Below are positions 56,688-64,000 of a stretch of DNA of 64,000 bases, in pieces; position 1 is the first letter of the stretch, and each line of letters begins with the position of its first letter. The stretch spans positions 292,416 to 356,415 of the forward strand of contig JBBCGY010000001.1 in assembly GCA_037200005.1 (NCBI GenBank), read 5' to 3'. The notes under the pieces were generated by a model. The model saw only the letters and a list, made by a program, of their open reading frames with translations, was not told the DNA's origin and ran no database searches. The stretch is from Alphaproteobacteria bacterium (GTDB lineage: Bacteria; Pseudomonadota; Alphaproteobacteria; UBA9219; RFNS01). A program made the translations under genes and the position numbers.

Positions 56688-56867
56688 GGATAAAAAATAC
56701 CTTGCTGGAAAATCGACAGGGAAACCCAAAATGCCCTGCCCGCGCCGCCGCGTCAATTGTCCACTTGATGCCCTATGGGGGTTGTCATGCATGGGGATAA
56801 GTCACGGGACAATTGACGGCGCGCATTCTTCCCGGTTAGTCTGGCGAATCAGTCTCAAGAGGACGCC

Positions 56868-57092
56868 ATGCAACGGCTGCAAACATCGCTTACAGTGCTC
56901 GACCGTCGGATCGCCGATCTCGAGCAGATGCTTGAGGTTCGCCAGGATAATTCCCGCCGCCAAGCACAGCAACAGACCGACGCGCTGAAGACCAGCCGCG
57001 CCCGCGAGGCCAATGCGCTGGCGCTGGCGCAGAAGATCGCCGCACGCCTCGATCAGGCCATCGAACGCGTCGAGCACGTTCTCAGAGATTAG
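56868..57092 (+). CDS. DUF4164-like small coiled-coil protein
   Basis: A 74-aa, almost entirely coiled-coil protein (heptads of Leu/Ile with Gln, Arg and Glu). Small coiled-coil genes of this type commonly precede zapA in alphaproteobacteria, often annotated as DUF4164; function is not established. GAGG seven bases before ATG 56868 supports the start. zapA follows, with two inverted repeats between. Confidence 0.75.
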   Translation: MQRLQTSLTVLDRRIADLEQMLEVRQDNSRRQAQQQTDALKTSRAREANALALAQKIAARLDQAIERVEHVLRD

Positions 57093-57209
57093 AGCATTTT
57101 CCGAATAGATTGGCGGGTTTTTATTGCCAGAAAATGCTCTAAGTATTTGTTTAACGAGAAAATTTCGTTTAGGTCGGCGCTCTAAGGTCCGCCAACCTAA
57201 ACGAAATTT
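57091..57209. repeat. Two inverted repeats between DUF4164 and zapA
   Basis: First: perfect 11-bp arms AGAGCATTTTC (57091-57101) and its complement (57130-57140). Second: perfect 15-bp arms AAATTTCGTTTAGGT (57160-57174) and complement (57195-57209), extended by a few pairs. Each can fold into a hairpin in the leader of zapA. Confidence 0.8.
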
Positions 57210-57227
57210 GCTCTAACGGAGTCTGCC

Positions 57228-57536
57228 ATGCCGAGAATCAACATTTCCCTTTATGGACGCGATTACCAGCTTGCCTGCGAGCCGGGCCAGGAACGCCGGG
57301 TGGCGCAGCTTGCCGCGCTGGTCGAGGAAAAAATGCGCGCGGTCGCGGCCCATGCCGGCAATACCACCGAGCCGAGGCTTTTCATGCTCGCCTGCATGAT
57401 GATGGCCGACGAGCTGCTGGATTTGCGCGACGCGAAACATGGCATGCGGCTCGAGGAAGAAGACGAGCTTATGACCGCCATCGCCCAGATGCAGGAGCGC
57501 GTCGGGACCTTGGTTTCGGCGGCTGGTCGCGCCTAG
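57228..57536 (+). CDS. zapA: Cell division protein ZapA
   Basis: ZapA (102 aa) binds and bundles FtsZ filaments at the division ring. The N-terminal INISLYGRDYQLACEPG and the helical C-terminus with ARLFMLACMMMADELLDL-type residues match the family. The length is normal. Position between a DUF4164 gene and 6S RNA/5-FCL is the conserved proteobacterial order. The stop overlaps the beginning of a family C repeat. Confidence 0.93.
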   Translation: MPRINISLYGRDYQLACEPGQERRVAQLAALVEEKMRAVAAHAGNTTEPRLFMLACMMMADELLDLRDAKHGMRLEEEDELMTAIAQMQERVGTLVSAAGRA

Positions 57537-57677
57537 AACCTATTCATAATCTTGTGATGCCGGGCTGCAAATGGAGCTTTTCCAAGCTTTCGATGCTCAC
57601 CTATGTCGATAGGCTGCGCTCGAAAGCTTGGAAAACCCCCATTTTCGCCTCGGCCTGACAAGATTCTGAACAGGTTC
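57536..57677. repeat. Family C palindromic repeat after zapA
   Basis: About 142-bp imperfect palindrome. The outer arms pair GAACCTATTCATAATCTTGT with ACAAGATTCTGAACAGGTTC. An inner hairpin pairs TTTTCCAAGCTTTCGA with TCGAAAGCTTGGAAAA. Core words are shared with the copy at 21795-21912. It lies between zapA and the 6S RNA gene. Confidence 0.8.
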
Positions 57678-57743
57678 GCAAGACATTTCCCTTACAATAA
57701 AACCCCCTTTTGCACCCGGATGCGAAATGCGCTAAACTTGACC

Positions 57744-57925
57744 TCGGAAAGGCTGCGCGGTTCGACCGGCAACCACAATCCCCGGGGCCGATAACGATAC
57801 CTTCGGGAGCTGTCCCTGACCTCGACCGTGGTCTTGGTCATTACGGCGCCCACCTGCTGTTGCAGGTCGCGAGGGAGAGGACGCCACCGGCCAAGCGGCT
57901 TTTCCACCTTTCGGAAGCATAAATA
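57744..57925 (+). ncRNA. ssrS: 6S RNA
   Basis: 6S RNA mimics an open promoter and binds the sigma-70 RNA polymerase holoenzyme in stationary phase. Evidence: no protein gene in this 420-bp gap, conserved position between zapA and 5-FCL, and a rod-like sequence with a central bubble. Pairing is seen between GACCGGCAACCAC (about 57762) and GTGGTCTTGGTC (57829), around CCCCGGGG, CCTTCGGGAGCTGTCCCTGACC and a terminal CACCTGCTGTTGCAGGTC. A TAAACT at 57733 fits a -10 with a TTGCAC 17 bases upstream. The exact ends are estimates. Confidence 0.75.
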
Positions 57926-57955
57926 CGAATCACGAAATATGATCGCAGGGGACAA

Positions 57956-58615
57956 ATGGCAGAAAAGGAAGAGCAGGAAACCGGCATTCTTCCGTCCTCT
58001 GACTCCCATTCCATGCCGTCCGATCTCCGCTCCCGCAAACGGCAATTGCGCGCCGAGGCGGAATTGCTGCGGCGGACCATCAAGGATAAAGCGGGCGACG
58101 CGGGACGGCGGACGGCATCGCTGTTGCTGGATACGGTGCGGAGCCGCTCCGGTTGGCCCGAAGGCGCGGTGGTCAGTTCCTATAGCCCGCGCGGCAGCGA
58201 GATGGATGTCGATGCGGTCGACCATGCTTTGATCGGCGCCGGGTTCGATCTCGCTTTGCCGGTGGTGCTCGGGCGCGGCCATCCTTTGGCCTTTCGGCGT
58301 TACCGGCCCGGCGACGCTTTGACCAAGGGCGTGCTGGACGTGATGGAGCCGCTGGCCTCCGCGCCGATCGTCGCGCCGCGCATCCTGCTGGTGCCGCTGC
58401 TGGCCTTCGACCGGCGGGGCAATCGCCTGGGCTATGGCGGCGGCTATTATGACCGCACCGTCGCGCTGTTCCGGCGCGAGGCCGCCATTCAGGCCATCGG
58501 CGTCGCGTTCGCGGAGCAGGAAATGGAAGATATTCCGGTCGGCGGCATGGACGCGCCGCTCGACTGGATCGTGACCGAGAAAGAGGCGCTGTTCTGCCGC
58601 GCTCTGGAAAGTTAA
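57956..58615 (+). CDS. 5-formyltetrahydrofolate cyclo-ligase
   Basis: A 219-aa member of the YgfA/FAU1 family that converts 5-formyl-THF to 5,10-methenyl-THF using ATP. The signature GNRLGYGGGYYDRT is complete; the N-terminal Lys/Arg helix (LRSRKRQLRAEAELL) and ILLVPLLAFDRRG also match. The first 20 residues are an extra polar extension. GGGG precedes ATG 57956. It lies directly after 6S RNA, the classical ssrS-ygfA arrangement, in which it can be co-transcribed. Confidence 0.93.
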   Translation: MAEKEEQETGILPSSDSHSMPSDLRSRKRQLRAEAELLRRTIKDKAGDAGRRTASLLLDTVRSRSGWPEGAVVSSYSPRGSEMDVDAVDHALIGAGFDLALPVVLGRGHPLAFRRYRPGDALTKGVLDVMEPLASAPIVAPRILLVPLLAFDRRGNRLGYGGGYYDRTVALFRREAAIQAIGVAFAEQEMEDIPVGGMDAPLDWIVTEKEALFCRALES

Positions 58616-59754
58616 AGCGCGGGTCCCAGATTCAAATTGAGAAATTTGGTTCTCAGCGCGTCGCGCAACCCTTCGCGCTGCGGCTGCCATTGCTCGTCGA
58701 GGATATAGGGCGGCGGCGGCGCGGACTGGCCATAGGAAGCGATGGCAGCGGCGGGCAGGCACGCGGCGGGATTGGGCAAACGCGCGCCGCGCGCCGCTTC
58801 CAGCTTGAGCACCCTGCCGATCATCTTCTGCCGCGTCTCTTCGGACTGGCTCATAACGAAATTATCCATCTGCGGATAAGGCGCGCCCATATAATTCAGA
58901 CTGCTGTCCGAGACTGGACTGGCGCAGCGTTTGGCGTCGCCCTGATAAATCAGTTTCGCCAGCATATACATGGCGGCGGAGTCGAGATTGAGCACGGCGC
59001 CATCCTCCGCGCGGCCTTGAGCGAGAAATTCGTCGCCCGCTTTATGGACGATAATGGAAAAGCGCCACGGGATTTCAGGATCGGCGTTGCCGCCCCTGAT
59101 CTGCGCGTCGAACCAGTCGAGGATCAAGGATTTGTTCTCCAGCGATCCCGCCCGCGCCCAAAGCGCATCGGTATATTGGGAGAAGCCGCGCCGGTTTTGG
59201 GGCGCGTAGGCTTCGTATAAATCGTGGTTGACGCTTTCCTGGCTGAAAGATTCGACGGCGACCGCCGGAGCCTGGCTGCCATTCACACCGGGGTTTGGAT
59301 CGGGCGGTGCGGTGATCGGCGGCACTGGACTTTGGAGTACTGGGCTTTGCGGCGCGACAAGCTCCGCCCATGATGGGGCTGCGGTCTGCGCCGATGATGA
59401 TCCGGCGATTGGCGCGCCGCCCGCGACGGTATCGGAAAAGGCCTGAGGCTGTCCGGCGCTTCCTCCCGCATTCAAACCGGCGTCGGCGGGCGGCGCGGCA
59501 TCGGCCGTGTCCGCGCCGCCGCCGCTGGCGGCTGGAATGGCGATGGAGCCGCTCGGCGCGGGATTGGCTGGCGCTGTCTGGCCCGGAACTGTCTGCCCCG
59601 GAGTTGTTTGACTGTGCGTGGCGTTTTCCCATTGCTGCCGCACGGCGGCCGTCACGTCGCCCGGCCTCGATGTTTGCGGCAAGAACTCATAGGCGGCACC
59701 ACCCGCGCCCGCTAAAAGGGCGGTGGAAGCCAAGACATAATATCGTGTTTTCAT
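58612..59754 (-). CDS. Unknown exported protein with proline-rich linker
   Basis: A 380-aa protein I do not recognise. Residues 5-22 are hydrophobic (signal peptide or anchor). Residues about 30-170 are low-complexity Pro/Ala/Ser/Gly/Thr and contain a near-repeat TPGQTVPGQTAP. Residues about 175-370 are more ordered, with SQYTDALWARAGSLENKSLILDWFDAQIRGG and a mixed helical region. The protein ends four bases into the 5-FCL 3' end (overlap of stops). A cell-envelope location is likely. Confidence 0.65.
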   Translation of the reverse strand: MKTRYYVLASTALLAGAGGAAYEFLPQTSRPGDVTAAVRQQWENATHSQTTPGQTVPGQTAPANPAPSGSIAIPAASGGGADTADAAPPADAGLNAGGSAGQPQAFSDTVAGGAPIAGSSSAQTAAPSWAELVAPQSPVLQSPVPPITAPPDPNPGVNGSQAPAVAVESFSQESVNHDLYEAYAPQNRRGFSQYTDALWARAGSLENKSLILDWFDAQIRGGNADPEIPWRFSIIVHKAGDEFLAQGRAEDGAVLNLDSAAMYMLAKLIYQGDAKRCASPVSDSSLNYMGAPYPQMDNFVMSQSEETRQKMIGRVLKLEAARGARLPNPAACLPAAAIASYGQSAPPPPYILDEQWQPQREGLRDALRTKFLNLNLGPAL

Positions 59755-59804
59755 CCGCGCAGTTTACCACCCGGAAATAGTTGCAGCCAACGAATAGCGG
59801 TTGA

Positions 59805-60545
59805 TTAATATAAAGGCCCGAGAAAAAAAAGCCCGTGCGGCGGGGCGGTCAGGCCGCCCTGCGCGCGGTCGCAAGCCAGGAAAGCTTGGTTAAAATCGTC
59901 CAGGCTCCATCGCCCCAGGCCGACCGAGCTCAAGGTTCCGACCATATTGCGCACCTGGCGGTAAAGAAACGAGCGGGCGCGGGCGGTGATGACGATTTTC
60001 TCGCCGTCGCGTTCGACGCGAAGTTCATCAAGCGTTTTCAGCGGCGAATCCGCCTGGCAGCCCGCTGCGCGGAAGGTGGAGAAATCATGCTTGCCGATGA
60101 GCATGTCAGCCGCCTTCTGCATCATGTCCGCGTTGAGCGAGCCGGGGATATGCCAGGCATGGGCGCTCTCAAGAACCAGCGGCGCGCGGCGGCTGACGAT
60201 ATGATAGCGATAGGCGCGCGAGATGGCGCTGAAGCGGGCGTGAAAATCCAGATTCGCGATCAGCGCGTCCAGCACCACGGCGCGATGCGGGCGGATATGG
60301 AAATTGATCGCGTCGCGCACGGTGGCGGCACTCATATCGTCGCGGGCGAGGTCAAAATGCGCGACTTGCCCCCAAGCGTGAACGCCGGCGTCGGTACGTC
60401 CCGCCGCATGCAGCGTCGGGGTTTCGCCGCTGAAGGCGGTGATGGCGGCTTCCAGCGCGCCCTGCACGGTCATGGCGTTTTCCTGCCGCTGCCAGCCCGC
60501 GAACGCGCCGCCGTCATATTCGATGGTGAGTTTGTATCTAACCAT
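59805..60545 (-). CDS. truA: tRNA pseudouridine synthase A
   Basis: TruA (246 aa) makes pseudouridine at positions 38-40 of tRNA. The catalytic Asp is in [19 protein letters not shown]; the N-terminal [17 protein letters not shown] and the C-terminal [13 protein letters not shown] match. ATG 60545 is chosen because the family begins with [10 protein letters not shown]; it overlaps the fmt stop by eight bases. def-fmt-truA is a common order in alphaproteobacteria. Confidence 0.97.
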   Translation of the reverse strand: MVRYKLTIEYDGGAFAGWQRQENAMTVQGALEAAITAFSGETPTLHAAGRTDAGVHAWGQVAHFDLARDDMSAATVRDAINFHIRPHRAVVLDALIANLDFHARFSAISRAYRYHIVSRRAPLVLESAHAWHIPGSLNADMMQKAADMLIGKHDFSTFRAAGCQADSPLKTLDELRVERDGEKIVITARARSFLYRQVRNMVGTLSSVGLGRWSLDDFNQAFLACDRAQGGLTAPPHGLFFLGPLY

Positions 60546-61464
60546 TGTCGAACTTCGCGCCGGGCTTGAGCCGCAATCCGTTGATGAAATCCGCGCCGGA
60601 GACGGGAGCCTTGCCGGGACGCTGGACGGTGATGAGCCGCAGCGCATCCTTTCCGCAAGCGACGGCGGCATCGCCGAGCAAGGTTCCGGGCGCTGCATGC
60701 ATGTCCGGCATGATCTCGGCGGCGAGAAGCTTGATGTTTTCATCGCCGAGCTTGAACCAGGTTCCCGGCCAGGGCTGGAATCCGCGAATTTGCCGTTCGA
60801 TGGCGTCGGCGGGTTGCGACCAGTCGACCGCGCCCTCCTCTTTTTTCAGCTTGGCGGCGTAGGTGACGCCGCTTTCCGGCTGCGGCTCGGGGGTAATTTT
60901 TCCCGCCGCGTAAAGCGGCAATGTCTCGGCGATAAGCGCCGCGCCGAGGATGGCGAGCGCGTCATGCAGCGCCCCTGCCGTCATCGCGGGCGCGATCGGC
61001 AGCGCGCGATGGGACAGCATCGCGCCGGTATCGAGTCCCGCGTCCATCTTCATGATGGTGATCCCGCTTTCGGAATCGCCCGCGAGGATCGCGCGGTGGA
61101 TCGGCGCCGCGCCGCGCCAGCGCGGCAGCAGCGAGGCATGGATGTTGACGCATCCCAAACGCGGCGCGTCGAGCATGGGTTGCGGCAGGATCAGGCCGTA
61201 GGCGGCGACCACGGCGCAGTCGATCCCTAGCCTGGCAAACTCATCCTGTTCCTGCGTGCCGCGCAGACTCCTTGGTGTCAGAACAGGAATCCCCTGCGCC
61301 TCCGCATACAAATGCACCGGCGATTTATGGATGTGATGCCCGCGCCCCGACGGTTTCGGCGGCTGGCTATAGACGGCGGCGATGGCGTGCCCGGCCTCAT
61401 GCAGCGCGCGCAGCGCCGGAATGGCGAAATCGGGAGTGCCCATGAAGGCGAGACGGAGAGTCAA
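60538..61464 (-). CDS. fmt: Methionyl-tRNA formyltransferase
   Basis: Fmt (308 aa) transfers formyl from 10-formyl-THF to Met-tRNAi. Motifs: [41 protein letters not shown] with the active-site Asn/His, and the formyl-THF loop [16 protein letters not shown]. The C-terminal tRNA-binding domain includes [13 protein letters not shown]. It lies between def and truA on the minus strand; the start is 11 bases after the def stop. Confidence 0.97.
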   Translation of the reverse strand: MTLRLAFMGTPDFAIPALRALHEAGHAIAAVYSQPPKPSGRGHHIHKSPVHLYAEAQGIPVLTPRSLRGTQEQDEFARLGIDCAVVAAYGLILPQPMLDAPRLGCVNIHASLLPRWRGAAPIHRAILAGDSESGITIMKMDAGLDTGAMLSHRALPIAPAMTAGALHDALAILGAALIAETLPLYAAGKITPEPQPESGVTYAAKLKKEEGAVDWSQPADAIERQIRGFQPWPGTWFKLGDENIKLLAAEIMPDMHAAPGTLLGDAAVACGKDALRLITVQRPGKAPVSGADFINGLRLKPGAKFDNG

Positions 61465-61475
61465 TGTATCGGTTC

Positions 61476-62003
61476 CTAATCGTAGAACCCGCCGCCGTCC
61501 AAGGCTTTCTTGGCCTTTTCGACCTTGCGGATCATCATGTCGCGCTTCAGCGGCGAGAGATAGTCGAAAAACAGCACGCCGTTCAGATGGTCGATCTCAT
61601 GCTGGATGCAGATGGCGAATAAATCCTCCGCCTCGATCTGCTGCGGCCTGTTGTCGCGGTCGAGAAAGCGCAGGCGGATTTTTTTCGGGCGGGTGATGTC
61701 GGCGAACTGGCCCGGAATGGAAAGGCAGCCTTCCTTGTGCGTATAGGTTTCCTCGGAATGCCAGAGGATTTCCGGATTCGCCATGCCGAGCGCGTTCTCG
61801 CGCTTGCCGCCGCCCGGATCGCAGACGATGACGCGCGACAGCACGCCGACCTGCGGCGCGCCGAGGCCCATCCCGTCGGCGGGATACATGGTGTCCGCCA
61901 TGTCTTCCATCAGCTTGGCGACGGCTTTGTCGACGGCGGCGACGGGCTTCGCCATTTGGCGCAGCACGGGATCGGGAATGATGCGGATGGTGAGTATGGT
62001 CAT
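61476..62003 (-). CDS. def: Peptide deformylase
   Basis: Def (175 aa) removes the N-formyl group from new proteins with a metal ion. The three motifs are [10 protein letters not shown] (box 1), EGCLSIPG (box 2, metal Cys) and QHEIDHLNG (box 3, HExxH). Box 1 reads GLGAPQ, a small departure from the usual GLAAPQ. The C-terminus [15 protein letters not shown] is typical. It lies between rmuC and fmt. Confidence 0.96.
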   Translation of the reverse strand: MTILTIRIIPDPVLRQMAKPVAAVDKAVAKLMEDMADTMYPADGMGLGAPQVGVLSRVIVCDPGGGKRENALGMANPEILWHSEETYTHKEGCLSIPGQFADITRPKKIRLRFLDRDNRPQQIEAEDLFAICIQHEIDHLNGVLFFDYLSPLKRDMMIRKVEKAKKALDGGGFYD

Positions 62004-62035
62004 GGGGCGATTATACTATGGTTGCGCCGATTATT

Positions 62036-63259
62036 CTATTCCGCCGCTTCGCCGGCATCCCGTTCCGTCAATTCGGGGATATGGATGCCGCGCGGCTCGG
62101 CGGCGATGGGGGCGACGTCCGGCAAATCCTCGCTGACGGAAACACCGAGCGTTTTCATCGTCCTGACCTTCGCCAGAATCCGGCTCTGCAGCGAGCCGAC
62201 GGTGTCGTTATAGCTCTGCACCGCCTTGCCAAGACTGCCGCCGAGCTTTTGCCAGTGATCGACGAACGGCCCGAAGCTTTCATAGAGTTCCTTGCCCAGC
62301 ACGGCGATCTTGCGCGCGTTCTCGGCGACATTCGCCTGCTGCCAGCCATAGGCGAGCGCGGAAAGCAGCGCGAACAAGGTCGTCGGCGTGGCGATGACGA
62401 CGCGGCTTTCGAGCGCGTGCTGGATTAAGTCCTTGTCGACCCGCAAAGCCGCCGTGACTAAATGCTCGGCGGGAATGAACATCACGGTGAATTCCGGCGA
62501 TCCCGGCATCGCGCGGCCGTAATCTTTTTTGCCGAGCGCCCGCACATGCTCGCGCAGGCTTCCGGCATGGTCGCGCAGCGCGATATCGATCTGCGCGGGG
62601 TCTTCGGCGGTTTCGGCGCGGTAGTAATGATCGAACGGCGATTTGACGTCGATGACGATATGCTTGCCGCCCGGCAGGCGCAGCACGTAATCGGGCCGCA
62701 GCACGCCGCCCTGTTCCAGCGGGATCGTCGCCTGCGCCTCGAAATCGCCGACATGCGCCTCCATGCCGGAGAGGCGGAAAATATTTTGCAGCTGCACGTC
62801 GCTCCAGCGCCCGCGCTCAGCGGGATGCTTCATCAGCCGCGCGAGATCGGAGGTTTCCTTGCGAAGCTGTTCCTGGATCTGCTGGTTGTGGGCGATGTTC
62901 TGCAAAAGCTGCTGATACGCGCCCTCGCGCTTGACTTCGAGCTCCTGCACTTGCTGCGAAAGATTCGTCACCTGCTGATGCATCGGCCGCAGCAGGGTTT
63001 CGATATTCTGCGTGCTGCTCTGGAGCATGGCGTTATGGGCCTGCCCGAACTGCGTCGAGGCCGCGCGCATCAACGCGTCCTGGCTTTCCTGCAGCGCGGC
63101 GGAGGCGATTTGCTTGAAGCGCCGATCGTCCTGGGTTTGCCGCTCCTCGTCCGCGATCAATTGGTTTTGCAGCACCATGATGCGCGCGCGCATGGCGAGC
63201 CAGGCGACCAAAGCGCCGAGCGCGATTCCCACGGCGAAAGTTCCGAAATCGAGATTCAT
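62036..63259 (-). CDS. rmuC: RmuC-family DNA recombination protein
   Basis: RmuC (407 aa), a predicted membrane-anchored nuclease-fold protein that limits inversions between repeats. It has an N-terminal membrane helix (about residues 7-24), a long coiled coil (about 40-150, with QQVTNLSQQVQELEVKREG), and the RmuC nuclease-like domain with PAERGRWSDVQLQNIFRLSGM, LPGGKHIVIDVKSPFDHY and TPTTLFALLSALAYGW. The start overlaps the OGT-like stop (ATGA). Its presence is notable because the window is rich in inverted repeats. Confidence 0.93.
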   Translation of the reverse strand: MNLDFGTFAVGIALGALVAWLAMRARIMVLQNQLIADEERQTQDDRRFKQIASAALQESQDALMRAASTQFGQAHNAMLQSSTQNIETLLRPMHQQVTNLSQQVQELEVKREGAYQQLLQNIAHNQQIQEQLRKETSDLARLMKHPAERGRWSDVQLQNIFRLSGMEAHVGDFEAQATIPLEQGGVLRPDYVLRLPGGKHIVIDVKSPFDHYYRAETAEDPAQIDIALRDHAGSLREHVRALGKKDYGRAMPGSPEFTVMFIPAEHLVTAALRVDKDLIQHALESRVVIATPTTLFALLSALAYGWQQANVAENARKIAVLGKELYESFGPFVDHWQKLGGSLGKAVQSYNDTVGSLQSRILAKVRTMKTLGVSVSEDLPDVAPIAAEPRGIHIPELTERDAGEAAE

Positions 63260-64000
63260 GATGATTCTTTCACTATGCCGATATTCTCCGGCGGCAATCC
63301 CCGCTCGTGCCGCGTCCAGGCGGATAGTAGCGCGGCGGAGAAATTTTTGACAAAGCTTTCCGTGTCGAAAAGCGGCAATCGCAGCCGGTTTTCGGCCAGA
63401 TGCTTGCGGATTTGCGCGCGCCGCGCCGGATTTTGCGCGAGGCTGACCACCAGTTTGCGGTAATCGGCGGCGTCTTTGGCGATCAAATCCGGAAGTTCGG
63501 CGGCGGCGAGCAGGCTCGCCCCCACGCGGCTGACGAAGCTTTCGCCCGGCAGGCTGACGGCGGGCGCGCCGATCCAAAGGGCATCGCTGGTCGTGGTGTG
63601 GCCGCCGACCGGGAAAGTATCGAGCGCGACATCGACATGGTGGTAGCGCGCCAAATGTTCCGCGAGCGGCAGCGGCTCGGCGAACAGCAGCCGAGTTTCG
63701 TCGATGCCTTGCGCCGCCATGAAGGCGCGGATGTTGCCGGGCGCTTCCTTGTTGCCCGCGAGCAGCCATAGGACGCTGTCCGGAACGTCGCGCAGGATAT
63801 CCGCCCACAGCGTGAGAAGCTCCGGCGCGAGCTTATAAGTCTGGTTGAAGCTGGCGAATACGATAGTATGTTCAGGCAGACCGTAATCGGCGCGCGGGCG
63901 CGGTTCCGGCAGCGGACGGCGGCGGTCATTGATCTGGTAACTATCAGGAAGATATAGGATTTTTTCGGAAAAATGTGCCGCCAGCGAAGGCGGCAGCGCG
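63256..64000 (-). CDS. OGT/SPINDLY-like glycosyltransferase family 41, 5' end outside window
   Basis: C-terminal part (about 247 codons visible) of an O-GlcNAc-transferase-like protein; the N-terminal part, usually TPR repeats, lies beyond 64000. Family patterns: EKILYLPDSYQIN, VFASFNQTYKLAPELLTLWADILRDVPDSVLWLL, then VDVALDTFPVGGHTTTSDALWIGAPAVSLPGESFVSRVGASLL, matching the UDP-sugar-binding region. In bacteria such proteins glycosylate proteins or lipids; the acceptor is unknown. The stop overlaps the rmuC start as ATGA. Confidence 0.9.
   Translation of the reverse strand, partial: ALPPSLAAHFSEKILYLPDSYQINDRRRPLPEPRPRADYGLPEHTIVFASFNQTYKLAPELLTLWADILRDVPDSVLWLLAGNKEAPGNIRAFMAAQGIDETRLLFAEPLPLAEHLARYHHVDVALDTFPVGGHTTTSDALWIGAPAVSLPGESFVSRVGASLLAAAELPDLIAKDAADYRKLVVSLAQNPARRAQIRKHLAENRLRLPLFDTESFVKNFSAALLSAWTRHERGLPPENIGIVKESS

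Overview
This GC-rich window looks like the chromosome of an alphaproteobacterium. The evidence is the gene order: secB next to a Tim44-domain gene and mltA; mnmE, mnmG, rsmG, parA and parB together; hisB/H/A/F/E followed by grpE, dnaK and dnaJ; a BamF-type lipoprotein; and zapA, 6S RNA and 5-FCL in a row. RpoH-type heat-shock promoters of the alphaproteobacterial kind and a GcrA-like protein agree. The exact lineage cannot be read from the sequence; dispersed IcmL/DotI and PilS-like genes suggest a poorly characterised group.

Layout. 0-3 kb: end of a low-complexity gene, a 40-residue protein, yggS, and secB with a 45-residue hydrophobic protein. 3.4-7.5 kb: Tim44-like protein, mltA, a secreted nuclease-fold protein, mnmE. 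7.5-10.2 kb: an accessory insertion between mnmE and mnmG with a RelE-type toxin-antitoxin pair and an LPD7-like protein. 10.3-15.8 kb: mnmG, rsmG, parA, parB with a parS-like site; a DUF559 nuclease-like gene bracketed by inverted repeats splits parA from parB. 15.8-20.7 kb: hemW, then a reverse-strand unit of pseudopilin, prepilin peptidase, sufE, asnB. 20.8-26.3 kb: class I aldolase and a his cluster. 26.3-30.5 kb: an unknown protein, an amidase and a HEPN/MNT module behind a glycosyltransferase. 30.5-41 kb: grpE, dnaK, dnaJ, two SDR paralogs, ileS, lspA. 41-46 kb: bamF-like, two M16 peptidases, pgi. 46-53 kb: a GcrA-like/IcmL/DotI operon, aconitase, a Clp-type AAA+ ATPase and a PilS-like pilin. 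53-58.6 kb: gap, tkt, DUF4164, zapA, 6S RNA, 5-FCL. 59.8-64 kb: truA, fmt, def, rmuC and the end of an OGT-like gene.

Three things stand out. First, several families of short palindromic repeats are scattered through the window, and two copies sit in frame inside essential-type genes (mnmE and hisH). One family also brackets the DUF559 gene as an inverted pair, and the same pair without a gene lies between dnaK and dnaJ, like an empty form of the cassette. Second, components resembling an R64/Dot-Icm type conjugation or secretion machine and its thin pilus (DotI/IcmL pair, PilS-type pilin, pseudopilin with its own peptidase) are dispersed among housekeeping genes. Third, 32.2-38.7 kb contains about sixteen single-base frame disruptions in dnaK, dnaJ, one SDR and ileS; these are most likely assembly errors and should be corrected before protein analysis.
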